This document shows positions 1-12,150 of a stretch of 64,000 nucleotides of DNA, in pieces. Positions within the stretch are counted from its first letter, which is position 1. Each line of letters opens with the position of its first letter. Source of the DNA: Hypomyces perniciosus. Lineage: Eukaryota; Ascomycota; Sordariomycetes; Hypocreales; Hypocreaceae. The stretch covers positions 2,852,001 through 2,916,000 of the forward strand of contig SPDT01000005.1 of NCBI GenBank assembly GCA_008477525.1. Direction: 5' to 3'. The position numbers and the translations under genes are program-made. The notes below the pieces were generated by a model. That model made no database searches. It was not told the origin of the DNA and saw only the letters and a program-made list of their open reading frames with translations.

Positions 1-2267
1 ATATCCTATTTAAAGAAAAACCTTTACCCTCTCGCTTTATTTTTCTAGCCTATAAAAGATAAGCTAAAAACTTTACTCTCCTGCTATATTAATTAAATAT
101 CCCTAAACTATATTAAAAACTTTTTTAAGCTAAATAAATAAAACCTTACTATTAATCTTATTATAAATTAATATAGCTATTAACTATTATAGATCTACCT
201 TTAATTTAATTAATATACTACTAGCTACCTATAACTATTAATTAAAATAATAATTACTTTAAGCTATATTTACTATAAGAATCTTATATTAATATTTAAT
301 TTTAAGGTAAATAAATAGTACTTTTATATTAAAAATATCTATAACTTTTTATATAACTTTTCCTATAAAAAATAAACATTAAACTTTACTTTAAAGGCAA
401 TACTTTATATAATACTAAAAGGATTAGCGACTATTAAAGCAGCTTAAGCCAAGATAATAGTATTTATAAATACTTTTAAAGGTGCCCCTACCTTTAATTA
501 AATACTACTTTAAGCTTTTAATATTCCTAATAGACTATAAAACTTCCAGTACTTTACTAAAAGATAATAAATTCTTATAGGGTTAATTTATTTCCTTAAA
601 CATTAATATATTTATATTTTTAATAAATATAGGTATTTTTATTACTTTAACTTTTAGAGATATAATTGTAAGCGTTAAGTGTAGCAGTTCCTTGATTTAT
701 AGGCCTATATAGTCAAAAAAGCTGGATTTCCTTATTTATTTAACTTTTATATAGTCTTATATATAAAATAACCTAGAGCTAATAAATATAGCTACTTAAG
801 CCTATTCTGGATCCAGTAAACGCTTTATAGACTTATTGGCATTAAATTAAGTTAATTAGCAGGACCTTTAAGTAGGATCCCTATCTCTTCTAGCCTTAAA
901 AAGCATAAAATAATTAACCTAAAGGGATTTAAACTTTTACTCTAAAATTAATGCTAGTACCTATACCTTAAATATTTAGCTAAAAGCTGTATAGATATTA
1001 TTTAGGTTTTACACTAATCTTTAACAGTAAATAAGTTTATTATTATAAATTCTAGGATAAATGTTAAAGATATCCTACTTTTTTTAATTAAGTAGTATTT
1101 AATTAAATTAAATTAAGGCTAATAGGCTTTTTTTAAAATAACTTATAGAAGGAATATAATAAAGATTAATAGTTAGTGCTTAACTGACTTAGGAGTACCA
1201 GTAAATGACCTTATAAAGGAGAATAGGTTAATCTGTTATAATAATAGTCTTTCTCGACAATTAGTTGCCTTCCTACCTTTAGGCATTTAAAGAAAATTCT
1301 AATAATAGCAGCCAGCACCTAGAATGCAATTTCCTATACTGATAATACCTATACCTTTAGCTATATAGCCGAGCTAGTTACAGTAAAGGAAAAGAAAAGT
1401 ATTCTCCCTTGCTTTATAAATAGTATTAGTAGTAAAGAAATAAAATAATACTGCTAGCCTAGTAATATAAGCAGTATCTTTTATAAAAATAGTAGTAGGA
1501 CTAGTAACTAGAAGTAGGTTAATGCGTTTCTTGGTAATACTATAACCTGTAAAACCCTTATTAATTGTGCTAGCTATTGCTAATAATACTGAAACCTTAA
1601 ACGCGGAGTTAGTTTCCTTTAAAGAAAATAGTAGCTTTTTTAATGCATTAAAGGATAATTAAGATTTAAAGGATAAAAGAGTTTTAAGAGTTACTACTGA
1701 ACTTAACTAGTAAATAATTAAAAATAATGAAAAGGCTTTTTTAAAACTAGGCAAAGGAGGGTAAGCTATAATAGTAGCCTTTACAGCAGTAAGAGGGAAA
1801 ACTGTATTTTAGTATTCCTAAATCCAGTATATTATAGCTTTAAATATATACTATAGCTTAACCCTATTTAGGCTAATAGATAAATTAGCTTAAGATAATA
1901 TCTAAAAATAAGTTTATATACCTATATAAATAATAGGATAACTAATATAAGATAAGCGGATAATAGCTTAAAATGCCTGGCAATAAAGAGATTAATAAAA
2001 GGGGACTATTTAATTATGACAATTCTAATAGGAAAGGAATAATTTAATATAGATTAGATAGGGAGGAATTAGTAATATAAATAGCAGTAGTTCTGCTTTT
2101 AATTTTCTTTCCCTTTTTTTTTTTTTTTTTAACAATACTTTTTCCACTACTTTCCTATATTATTTATATTTTCCTTAAATATTATTATACTAGTATTAAA
2201 GGGATTAATAGGAACAGCGTTTTATTAAGATTTGCTACTTTTATTTATAAATGCTTATAGGGAGGGT
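1..2267. repeat. RIP-degraded AT-rich sequence, no gene
   Basis: Extremely AT-rich DNA dominated by TA steps, with stops in every frame and no reading frame of useful length. C:G pairs survive mostly in CAG/CTG and CG contexts. I cannot identify the parent element. It resembles the decayed LTR-retrotransposon material further right. A homopolymer T run lies near 2117-2130. Confidence 0.75.
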
Positions 2268-2673
2268 TTTATTAAGGGTAACTAATATACTTAACGCACT
2301 AGTATTTTTTTTATTAGCTTACCCGAGAAAGGTTAACTGCTTATTTAAGCAGTTACTGGATTAGGAAAGTATGGGAGTATAAAGATATATAAATAGACTT
2401 AGTTTAATAAACAATAACCTTTTTCCCCCTTTAATATATAACCCTACCTGTAAGAATATAGTCGCTAAGGTATATAAAGGTAACTGTTAATTACTTTTAG
2501 CTGCTGGCATTATAATTAAATAATCCGCAGTATCTTTTTAGCCTTTATATTACTTAATCGCCGCTTTATGGTTTTATTAGGAGCGCGGTTCCCGCGCTTA
2601 ATACTAGTTATTGTATATGGGTGTATATATATATTATATATATGTTTTGGAGTGCCAATTCCCCCTCGATAAA
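2268..2673 (-). mobile_element. LTR family A, RIP-mutated copy (inverted relative to 6515-6915)
   Basis: Read on the minus strand this is the same sequence as 6515-6915: it starts with the GAGGGGGAATTGGCACTCC block and ends in a mutated form of CCCCCGACA. Nearly all differences are G-to-A or C-to-T. The CA-rich tract of the other copy has become a TATATA tract here, and TTTGTCGG has become TTTATTAA. It abuts the start of the long direct repeat at 2674 without an obvious target-site duplication. Confidence 0.8.
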
Positions 2674-3861
2674 GTAACCTACTATTTATCTTTTTACAGG
2701 TATACGCAAATCTCTATAGCCTATTTAAGTGTAAAAGTATATTTCCCTTTTTTATTAAGCCTTTTAGCGAGTGCAGTATATACCTTACTGCAGTCATTTA
2801 AAGGCTAAATATACCTTTTAAGTCTATAAAGGCACTCTTTACTAATAAAAGGCTTTAAGTATATATTACTATTACTTAATATATTATTAAAGCGGTTATT
2901 AAATATTGCATAAAAGCTATAAATATAATTCTCTATATTCTTTAAAGTATTTAAGAAAAGCTATCTAAGCTAATTAAGGGAGAAGATTTTATTTATTTTA
3001 CTGCTTTTAATTAGGCTATCTATATAGTATAAATAATAGGCAGTAAAGCTTAAAGTAAAGTATACTTTAATAGCTTTAAAAAAAGCTATTTAAAAAGCTA
3101 TTCCTATAACCTTAAAAAGCTTATACTTTACTGCATTTATATAAATATACGCCTAATAGGTATAGTATACTTTTAGCCTAATATTCCTGCGCTTTACTTT
3201 ATATAATATATATTAATAGGATAAATATACTTCCTTATATATTATATTTTTGCGAGGAGCTAGTTAGTCCTTAAGCTTCTTAATGATTTAGCAAATAGTA
3301 AACTTTACGTTAGAATCTTTATTATTATTATAGGCTGCTCTAATAGTAGTAGAGGCTAAGGCTGCGGCTTAAAGGTCTGCTAAGACTAAAGTGTAAATGC
3401 TGGAATTAACTATCTTCTAAATCTATTTTAAAATAATAACTTTAGCTTTCTTTTTTTTAATATCGCTATTAATAAAGAATTAATACTCTTAAAGTATACT
3501 ATTATAGTAAATAGAGATATTAACTGAAAAGGGGTTTAAACTGAATACTTTAATCGCGGTTTCCTTTACTTTTATTAAAGTAGGTAGCTTAAGAGTAAGG
3601 AAACTGTTATTCAGCTAATTAGGGAGATCTAAATTAATTTTATTCTATACCCTAGCAGTAGTTATATAATTAATAAAAACAGTAATCTATTTAATCTACT
3701 AGACTATTAATTCCAGTTTTATAAAAGCAATATCCCTTACGCTATCTATTATAGAAAATAGCTTTAATAGCTTAAAGGTAAAGGTAAAGGGTATAAAGAG
3801 AGATATAATATTAAAGTAGAAGTTTCTAGTAACTTTAATAGTTACTACCTGGGCTTATAAC
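2674..3861. repeat. Long direct repeat, copy 1 (partner 22268-23465)
   Basis: About 1.19 kb that can be followed nearly base by base in 22268-23465 in the same orientation, from GTAACCTRCTATTTATC to CCTRGGCTTATAAC. Differences are mostly RIP-type transitions. No coding potential survives. The family is unknown and it may be part of a gypsy-like element. An LTR of family A adjoins one end and one of family B the other, so it looks like a host element hit by later insertions. Confidence 0.75.
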
Positions 3862-4117
3862 TGTAGCAGAGCGCAGTACAGTTATATAGAGTATAAAGAG
3901 ATAGGAAATGAAGCTTGATTCTATAAAAGAGAATATACTGTAGTGGCCTTGCTATATATACATATAGCTAACATAAAGAAGAAGCTGTATGCAGGCGCTT
4001 ACAGCGCCTGCATAGTCTGACATATTGCTTACGCGATGTGTATATTAGCTTGTATCTGCTGACAAAGCAGATAAGAGCTCCCTAGCGCCGGTAAGCGGTA
4101 GGGCCCCGGCCTACTCA
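3862..4117 (+). mobile_element. LTR family B, solo (inverted partner 7097-7353)
   Basis: A 256-bp block beginning TGTAGC and ending CCTACTCA, matching the reverse complement of 7097-7353. Conserved landmarks are the GCAGGCGCTTACAGCGCCTG palindrome, CGCTTACGCGATGTGTAT and TCTGCT-N5-AGCAGATAAGAG. It sits exactly where direct repeat copy 1 ends, while copy 2 continues into different sequence. That fits insertion at this point. It is noticeably richer in GC than its surroundings. Confidence 0.7.
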
Positions 4118-5839
4118 ACCCAACAATAATTAATACCTTAATCTTAAACTTAAAAATATTGATTAATATTATAATTAATAAAGCCTATAAAATATTAAAT
4201 ATAGTAAATATTAGAATATAAATGCTTTAAAACTTAGCTATTTAATAATAGTTTAAAAGTATTTAAATTAATTTAAAGGCAGTAATATAAAACTTTAAAA
4301 TCTACAGTAATTAAATATATTATTAAAAATAACTTTTCCTTTTATTAAGAAATAAAGTAAAAATATAAATTATATATTAAATATACTTTTTTAAATTAAA
4401 AGGAGATTTAAAATGAATAAAACCACTAAACCTTTTTAATTATAAATATTAATGGCTATAAAGATTAATTAATATTAATGCTTTTATTAAGAGTTATAAT
4501 TTATACTTTTAAATAAAATTCCATAAATTTACGTTTTTAAAGATTTTTAAAATTATTAGTAATAGTATTTTAAGTTTAAAGTAATATTTTAATAAATTAT
4601 ATTATATTACTATTTAACTATAATTACTAAACCTTAATTTATAAGAATCTATTTATAAACATATATTATTTTATTGCTATTTATATATTTAATATTTTAA
4701 AATTTACTAATACCTTTATTTTATATATTTATACTTTATATAAAACTGTAAAAATAATTATATTAAATTAAAATACTTAATTTATATTTAAATGCTAAAA
4801 CCAGTTATTTTACTAACTTAAAATTTACTTTTAAATATTTTTAGACTATTATTTAAAATTAATAGCTAAATTAAATAAGTAAATATAAAAGTAAAATAAT
4901 ATTTTAAGTAGTTTATAAGCTTTTGTTAAAATAATTAAATAAATTAATTACTATTTATACAATTTATTTAAAATAATTAAATATTAAAAATAATAAAAAC
5001 TTTATCTTTTATATATTATAGTATTTACTTATATTTAAAAGTTAAGCCTTTAAGTTTTACTTAGTAAATTTATATATTATTTAAAAGACACGTTTTTATA
5101 AAGTAAATATTATACTTAAGTATTTTTAATAAATCTTAAATTAATTAAAAGCCTTTATAATATAAGTGATTATTTAATATAAAGTTATAGTTAATATATT
5201 AAAAAAAGCTTATATTAATTTATAGTTAATAAAAAAGTATAATTAAACATAAAATACTTTAAAATAAATTATTTAATAAAAAACAGATAATAAATAAATA
5301 AAGTTATATAAAATCTTAAATATATACTTTCAAATGTATTAACTTAAACTTTTTAACTATATTTATATTTTCTTAATATTTTATAACTCTCTATTTAAAT
5401 CATTAATAATTCATAAAATAAATTAATATATATATTTATTAAACTAAAATATTATTAATAAATGAAAGAATAAAAATATATACAGATAAATGTTTAAATA
5501 AATACTAAAATAAATAAAATAATAAAAAAGTAAGAATTTAATAAAATCTTTAACAACTATAATAAAAATAACTTATATTATTATATAGCCTAGAAATACT
5601 ATATATTAAACTAATAACCTATAAAAGACTTAAAAAAATAAAATACTGCCTTTGTAAAATACTATATAAAATACTTTAATAAACTTAGTCTTTCTACTGA
5701 AATTAAAAAAAGAAGATAATTAATTACGTAAACTTATAATCTAATAGCTGTTTTAATAAAATTAATATAATAAAAGGATTAAAATATATATAGTCTTAAA
5801 ATAGTTATTTAAAGGTAAATAAAGTTTAAAAAAGGGGCG
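4118..5839. repeat. RIP-degraded LTR-retrotransposon interior (probably plus strand)
   Basis: AT-rich, frameless sequence. Its right end, an A-rich run followed by GGGGCGTAC just before 5840, looks like a polypurine tract immediately upstream of a 3' LTR. That suggests this stretch is the 3' part of a plus-strand retroelement whose coding content has been destroyed. No domain could be read. Confidence 0.5.
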
Positions 5840-6003
5840 TACTATTATAGTATTAAACCTGCCCTTTAATAATTTATTAATATTATATATATCTTTATAT
5901 AATAATTTAGTCTTATACCTTTAAATTATATTTGTATAGTTTCTTGCCTTATTTAAGGTATACTAAAGATATTACCTTAACCTACCATTTATATACTATA
6001 ATA
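5840..6003 (+). mobile_element. LTR family C, plus-strand copy
   Basis: About 165 bp that is the reverse complement, with heavy RIP-type change, of 6220-6392. It is preceded by a purine run (AAAAAAGGGGCG), as expected for a polypurine tract ahead of a 3' LTR. Ends resemble TGTTA...TAACA after allowing CA-to-TA change. With the next copy it forms a back-to-back pair separated by about 215 bp. Confidence 0.6.
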
Positions 6004-6219
6004 AATAAAAACTAAACTATATAGGTTTTATTATAAATTTAATATATATATATATAATTAATTAAATTTATACTTTGAAATTATATAAATTATTATAATA
6101 TAAAAAAGTGAATTAATATAAATATTATTGTTATATTATAAAAAGTAATAAAGCTTAAAGCTTTATAGGAAATTATAATTATTATAGTATATATTAATAT
6201 ATAGGTATATAACTAGTCC

Positions 6220-6392
6220 TATTACAGTATAAAAAGGCAGGTTAAGGCAAATATTGTTGTTATACTTTAAAGAGCAAGAAAGCCTTTAGGCTTTACAGAA
6301 AGCTATAACTAGGAATGCATTAGGGCCTAGTTACGTAACTAGAGCTTACATAATAGGGCATTGATATTGCGTTATAGTTAGTGCTATAACAG
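6220..6392 (-). mobile_element. LTR family C, minus-strand copy
   Basis: 173 bp closely matching 29482-29654 in the same orientation and 5840-6003 in the opposite one. Minus-strand reading begins TGTTATAGCACTAAC and is preceded by AAAAAGGGGGGGTAC, a polypurine-tract-like run, so this should be the 3' LTR of an element lying to its right. It contains the conserved GGGCCTAGTTACGTAACTAG block. Confidence 0.65.
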
Positions 6393-6514
6393 TACCCCCC
6401 CTTTTTATTATATTATTAAACTGCAAATAGGTATATTATTTATATAAATCAAAATTCCAGGTTATTTATTTTAATACTCTTAATATAAAAGTAAATAAGG
6501 TAAATTATATAGTT

Positions 6515-6915
6515 TGTCGAGGGGGAATTGGCACTCCAAAACACACACACAACACACATACACCCACACACAACGACTGGTATCGAGCGCGGGAACCGCG
6601 CTCCTGACAGAACCACGAAGCGGCGATTGAGTAATATAGGGACTAAAAGATACTGCAGATCATTTGATCATGATGCTAGCAGCCAAAAGCAACCAACAGT
6701 TACCTTCATACGCCTCAGCGGCTGTGTTCTCATAGGTAGGGTTATATATTAAAGGGGGAAGAAGGTTGCTCTTTATTAAACTAGGTCTATCTGTATGTCT
6801 TTATACTCCCGTGCTTTCCTAATTCAGTAGCTGCTTAAATAAGGGGCCAACCTTTCTCGGGTAAGCTAAAAGAAAAAAAGCGGGTGCGTTGGGCATGTCA
6901 GTTACCCCCGACAAA
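6515..6915 (+). mobile_element. LTR family A, nearly unmutated solo LTR
   Basis: A GC-balanced island of about 400 bp in otherwise AT-rich DNA. It starts TGTCGAGGGGGAATTG and ends TTACCCCCGACA(AA), giving TGTCG/CGACA inverted ends. ATAGTT occurs directly before (6509-6514) and directly after (6916-6921), a plausible target-site duplication. A CA-rich tract lies at 6539-6575. Partners are 2268-2673 (inverted, RIP-mutated) and a diverged copy at 42247-42525. No internal coding region is attached, hence solo. Confidence 0.75.
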
Positions 6916-7096
6916 ATAGTTTTTAATAATAATAATATATAGTTTAGTTATAGGCTTTACTGCAGTATAGTTTTTAGTTAATACTTTATAGGCTTTCATT
7001 TCTTTTTAACTATTTCATTTTTTTTCCTTTTTTATAATTCCTTTTAATATTTATTACAGTAAGCTTAGTATTTTTAAATTTCTTTTATAAAAGTTT

Positions 7097-7353
7097 TAGA
7101 CTAACCCGGGGCCCTACCGCTTGTCAGCGCTAGGGAACTCTTATCTGCTTACAAAGCAGATACGAGCTGACATACACATCGCGTAAGCGATATATCAGAC
7201 TATGCCGACGCTTACAGCGCCTGCATACAGCTTTTTCTTTGTGTTAGCTATATGTATATATAGCGAGGCCACTACAGTATATTCTCTTTCATAGAATCAA
7301 GCTTTGTTTCCTATCTCCCTATACTCTATATAGCTGTGCCGCGCTCCGCTATA
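7097..7353 (-). mobile_element. LTR family B, minus-strand solo copy
   Basis: Reverse complement of 3862-4117. It retains GGGGCCCTACCGCTTG, the TCTGCTTACAAAGCAGATA palindrome and the CTCCGCT(A)A end. It is less AT-rich than its flanks and therefore less affected by RIP than the surrounding elements. Confidence 0.7.
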
Positions 7354-9911
7354 AGTTTTCTATTACTTTTTTTCAACTTTATAAGTTTTTAATTAATTAC
7401 TATATAATAATATAGTATTTTTATTTAATAAAGTAATAAATTTTATGATTATTATAATAATCTAAAAGCGCTTTAAACTTTTATTTCTGTTGTACTTTAT
7501 TTATATTTTTCTTTTTTAATATGTTACTTTAAATATTCTGTAATTTAACTTTATTAATTATTTTTTATTTAAAGCGCAATAAAGTAATTATTTTAAATTA
7601 CAAAAGCAAGTTATATAAAATTTAAAAAATCTTTATACTTTTTAATAAATAAATGTTATAAGCTTATAAATATACCGTTATTATAATATAAAGTTTTATT
7701 TATTTAGTATTTAACTTTTTTATAGATTAATTAATTTTTATATTTTATATATTAATAAAAACTTTTTACTTAATAATATAAAGTAATAATACTTTTTTTA
7801 TATAGGTATATCTTTTTATATGTTTTTTAAAGCTTTAATAAAAGGCATTAATTATATAATAATAGACTTAAATTATTTAATAATAATATTAATATAAAAA
7901 ACTTTTTGTTTATTATAGAAAAGTTTAGTAGGCAAGGCTATAAAAGCTTTATTTTTACATAAAGGTGAAAACTATACTTAATAAAAAATAATAATATATT
8001 AATAGTTTTAAATATTATATTATTTATAGTAAATTTAATTAATAAAAGTTAATAGATTTAATTATTTTAATAAAAGTTAATAAAAGTATATAAATATTAT
8101 TTTATATTTTAATTAATTCTTTTAATTTAATTATTAATTTTAAAGTAAAAAGCTAATAATTCTTTTAATATAACTTTTAATTACTTTATCAGCTATTTTT
8201 AAAATTTTAATATAAACTATATACTATAATTTAATATAATATTATTAAATATATTATAAAAGCAGTAAATCTTATTAATAAATATATTTATTAACCTTTA
8301 ATTAATAATAAAGTAATAAATATAAAATAATATATTTTTATAAAGTCATAGACTATTATTAGTAAATATTTATAAATAATATTATAATTATAGGATTTAA
8401 GTAATAATATAATATAATTAATAAAAATATTTAACTATATATAAAATAGAATTAATAATAATTAACAAAAGCTTTATAATATAAATTATAAAGCTTTTAT
8501 ATTAATATATAGTTTATAAGTTTATATAAATATTTTAATATTTTTTAAAATTTATAGCTATTAATAAATTAAAGTAATAAACTTGAAAGTTTTAAATTTA
8601 TTTAAATAGAATTTATATATAAAATTTATTATTAAACGGAATAAAAAGTTATATTTAATAGTAAATTTTATTGCTGAGTATTCAATAATTATTTATTATA
8701 ATTTAAAGCTTTTTATAAAATTATTTTAATTATTAATAAATATTAAAGTTTTAAAGTATAATTATTATTTCTTTTATTATAATATTTTATTTATATATTA
8801 TTATAATTAAATTAATACTTAATTTATTTTTTATAAATATTATTATAGCTATAAAGGCAGCCTTTATAAAGAGTTTTATATTTAATAAAAAGAATTAAAA
8901 TATTATTTAAGCTTTAAAGCTAAAAGAACTTTTTAAAAAGATAATATATTATTTATTTTTAATTTAATTATTAAAAGGGTTTAATTTATAGGTTTATTTA
9001 ATATATTAAACTTTATACCTTCAAAGTTAAATTAATAAATAATATAAAAGTTAAAATTAAAAAGGAATTTAAACTATTAAATTTATTACTAGTTTAAAGC
9101 TTTAATTAAAGTAAAATATTTAAAGCTTTTATAGTTTATAATAATATTAAACTTTTTTAAAGTTTATAACTTTAAATATTATTTTTTATTACTTTAATAT
9201 TAATTAAAAGTTTATTATTATAAATTTCATAATTATATTTTTAAATATTATACTTTATAAAAAAATATAATAAAATAAAAAATACCTTTTTTATTATATT
9301 ATAATAAAATATTATTTCAGATCTAATTAAAAGTATTCATTTTAAAGACAAGTTATTTATTTTAATTAAACACAATAAAAATTAACATTAATTTAAAAGT
9401 ATATTTAATTAAATTAAAAAGTTTTTATTATTATTTTCTTTAAATATATAATTAATCTTTTGTTAAAACTTTATTTAATAATATAGCTCTTTTAAAGTAT
9501 TTTTAAATAAAATAATAATAGAAATTTATAAAGTTCAAAACCTTTATAAATCTTTTAATTTTTTAAATAATTTTAATTTTAATATAATTTTAACTTTTTC
9601 AAATTTTATTTTTAATTTTTTTAAGTTATAATTAAATTACTGTATTTTATTTTTATTATTTTAAATTTATATTTAATAATCTTAATTTAAAGGTTAATAT
9701 TTTAAAAGTTAACTATTATTTTATATATATATTTTTAATATTTCTTTTTATTTAATAAATATATAAAAATATTAGTAAAGTATATTATATAAGTATAATT
9801 AAAGAGGTTATAAAAAGTATAATTAATATAATATTAAAATATAATAAATATATGAAAAGGCTAACTTTTATAATAAACATTATTTTTATATATTCTTTAA
9901 TAATATAAAAG
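7354..9911. repeat. RIP-degraded AT-rich sequence, probable minus-strand retroelement interior
   Basis: About 2.6 kb of TA-rich DNA with no usable frame. Its position between the minus-strand family C LTR and the family E LTR suggests degraded LTR-retroelement interior, but no domain can be read, so the assignment rests on position only. Confidence 0.5.
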
Positions 9912-11237
9912 TGTAATAGGCGTTGTCTATTATAGTAGCTAATAATAGGGCGCTGTAGAATTATCTATTTAAAGCTAAGGAGCGAGAGAATAGAAAGGGG
10001 AGCTATCTAGCTATATATATCGATCTATAGGGCAGTAGTATATATATATAGGCCTAAGGCTTATATGCAGTGCCCGATATGTATATATCTGTATTAGCTA
10101 GTCCGGGAAATATAGGGAATTATAGTGCTGGGCTTAATATAGCCAATATCCTTTTTAATTAGGTCTAACCTATAATATTACGCCCCCTATTAAGCCGGTT
10201 ATTTCCTATATTTCTTTGTTATAAAGGCGTATTCCTTAAAAGGCCTATCTGCAGTCTTAATAGGCCTATATCTTTTTATATAAACATCTAAAGTAACTAT
10301 ATCTTTTAAAGAAATAGTAGGCTTTTAAGTTAGCTTTATATATCCTTTTTAATATATAAGCGCTTTATAGAAAAAGCTGCAGCTTTATTTCTTTATTTTA
10401 ATATAAAAGATTTCTTTTATTTTTTATTTATCTTTACCTTTAATATATATAAAAGGGGGTTAAAGGTTATTATTTTACTGTTTAAGTAAAGGGTTATCTG
10501 CTATTTATTATAATAGGTTAATATAAAAGCGCAGATAGATTTTTATAAGTATATTCAGTTTAACTATATAAAGGTTAAATACTTTTATTATTAAATATTT
10601 ATAGTAAAAAGTATTTAGCTTTTTATTAAAGTATAAGCATTTATAGTTATTAAAGTAAAGCTATACTTTATTTTTAACTTTAAACCTTTTAGTAAATCCT
10701 TTATACTTATTAATAGTATCTTTATATTACTACTATATTACTATTAAATTAGCCTATATAAAAAAAGTAATATTGTCTAAGCGTTAAAGCAGTTCCTTTA
10801 TTTAATATTTATTTAAATTTATAATTTCCTGCTTTATATTTTAACTATAATATAATAGAAATACTTTAATATAATAGCTGTATTTTAAAAAAAGGGCTTA
10901 ATTAAATTGCAGAGTTTATATAATTATTTAATACTAGTTAAACTGTTAAAAGCTAATTCCTTTAATCCCTTTAACTGTAATTAATATATACTTACAGGTA
11001 TATTTAAATCTTTTAGTTTATTTATTTTAAGCTGCTATTAATTGACAGGTAATATATAAGATTAAATTATTACTTTATTCCTGTTTATTAATAAAACGCT
11101 TTTTAGAATTTACTTGTTTAATTAAACCCTTTATTATTTACTATAGACTTAAATATACTATAGAATTAATAATAGTATTAAAGGAAGTGCTGCGCGCAAG
11201 CCTTTATTTTTATACTTTTTATAGCTTTTGATATAAT

Positions 11238-11457
11238 TGTTGAAATAACAAGGTTATACTGAACCTCATTTATGTATGGCTTCTAGGAAGCTGCATACAA
11301 CGCAGCAATAAGGAAACGACTGAGAGTCTAGTTGGGTTAACAATGGATGAACAATTGAATTGTAACTGAACTAATAGCTAGAAAGCTATAGAATATCTAG
11401 TGATGTGCGGCTAGTGTAGAAGTGATTGTATAAACAATAGCTTTGTCTTCTACAACA
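11238..11457 (+). mobile_element. Unmutated solo LTR (copia-like), inside element E arm
   Basis: 220 bp beginning TGTTGAAATAACAAGG and ending GTCTTCTACAACA, with TGTTG/CAACA inverted ends. Composition is normal and shows no RIP pattern, in contrast to its host. Size and ends fit Ty1/copia LTRs in ascomycetes (family knowledge; no internal genes to confirm). I find no clear target-site duplication (left ataat, right gtcct). A further normal-composition stretch continues to about 11806. Confidence 0.6.
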
Positions 11458-11806
11458 GTCCTCCGACCTAATAATAGGTGTGCGGTGGCAGAATTGGGTT
11501 TGTGGCCGCATTCCTATTTTCCGCAAAATTCATTTATATGTAAAATCGGTCAAATCAACTCACGGCCATATAAACGGGAAACCATTTTGGTCAGATTTTT
11601 CACAATGGCCATTATGCCTATTGTATTGAGTTTAGGGTAGGCGGGGTAGCCGATCCTAGCTCAATTGTTATCGTTGAGGATAACAGAAATTTCCTGACTT
11701 ACACCAAAGTTCCTCCGGAACTCGGTCCTAGCGTCGGGCCTAATTCCGGGTCTAGCCAGAATAGGAAGGTTACCCAATTACACAGAAATCCTTGCTTTTT
11801 AGCCCT
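11458..11806. other. Normal-composition 350-bp stretch of unknown origin
   Basis: GC-balanced DNA directly after the solo LTR, ending abruptly at AT-rich sequence. It has only a 65-codon frame (11443-11640) without recognisable features. It may be a leftover of the interior of the copia-like element or another recent insertion. Two similar short blocks, AACTCGGTCCTAGC and AATTCCGGGTCTAGC, lie 20 bp apart near 11720-11757. Confidence 0.5.
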
Positions 11807-12150
11807 CCTTTTTAACAATAATAGCTTTAATAAATTAGTCTATTATTATTTATTAATATTAAATATTAAAGGGATTAATTAAGGGAAGTTTAATAATAAA
11901 ATCTATTACTAAATCGCTTTATATATATAAAGGGATTAATAAAGGTTTAAAAAGGCTGCGCTTTTACATCCTTTAAATATACCCTTTTCCGCAAATACTA
12001 TAGTTTTTTATAAATGGCTGTATAGTCTAAGAAAGGCTAGGCTAATAGAATCTTTAAACTATAATCGCGAGAGTGCTATCTTAATTAAGGTAGCTGGCTA
12101 TTACTGCATTATACTTAATTTATATAATGCGTATATATAGTATAGTCCCT

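Larger units (their letters stand above)
9912..12150 (-). mobile_element. Gypsy-type element E, 3' end on minus strand (inverted arm), with a later insertion
   Basis: 9912-10177 is an LTR of family E (TGTAATAGGCG...AACCTATAATA on the plus strand). Minus-strand reading has a purine run AATAGGGGGCG just before the LTR, marking a 3' LTR. The sequence to the right mirrors the DNA left of the LTR at 21531. It matches to about 10885 and resumes from about 11845 to 12150, and both blocks pair with 20470-21798. The gap holds an insertion of about 950 bp that includes the unmutated LTR at 11238-11457. All frames are destroyed by RIP-type changes. Confidence 0.7.

Noticed and set aside
2611..2808. 65-codon frame in the RIP block
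   Set aside because: It spans an LTR end and the start of a direct repeat; composition is that of mutated transposon DNA.
6528..6752. 74-codon frame
   Set aside because: Lies wholly inside the solo LTR; Thr/His runs come from the CA-rich tract.
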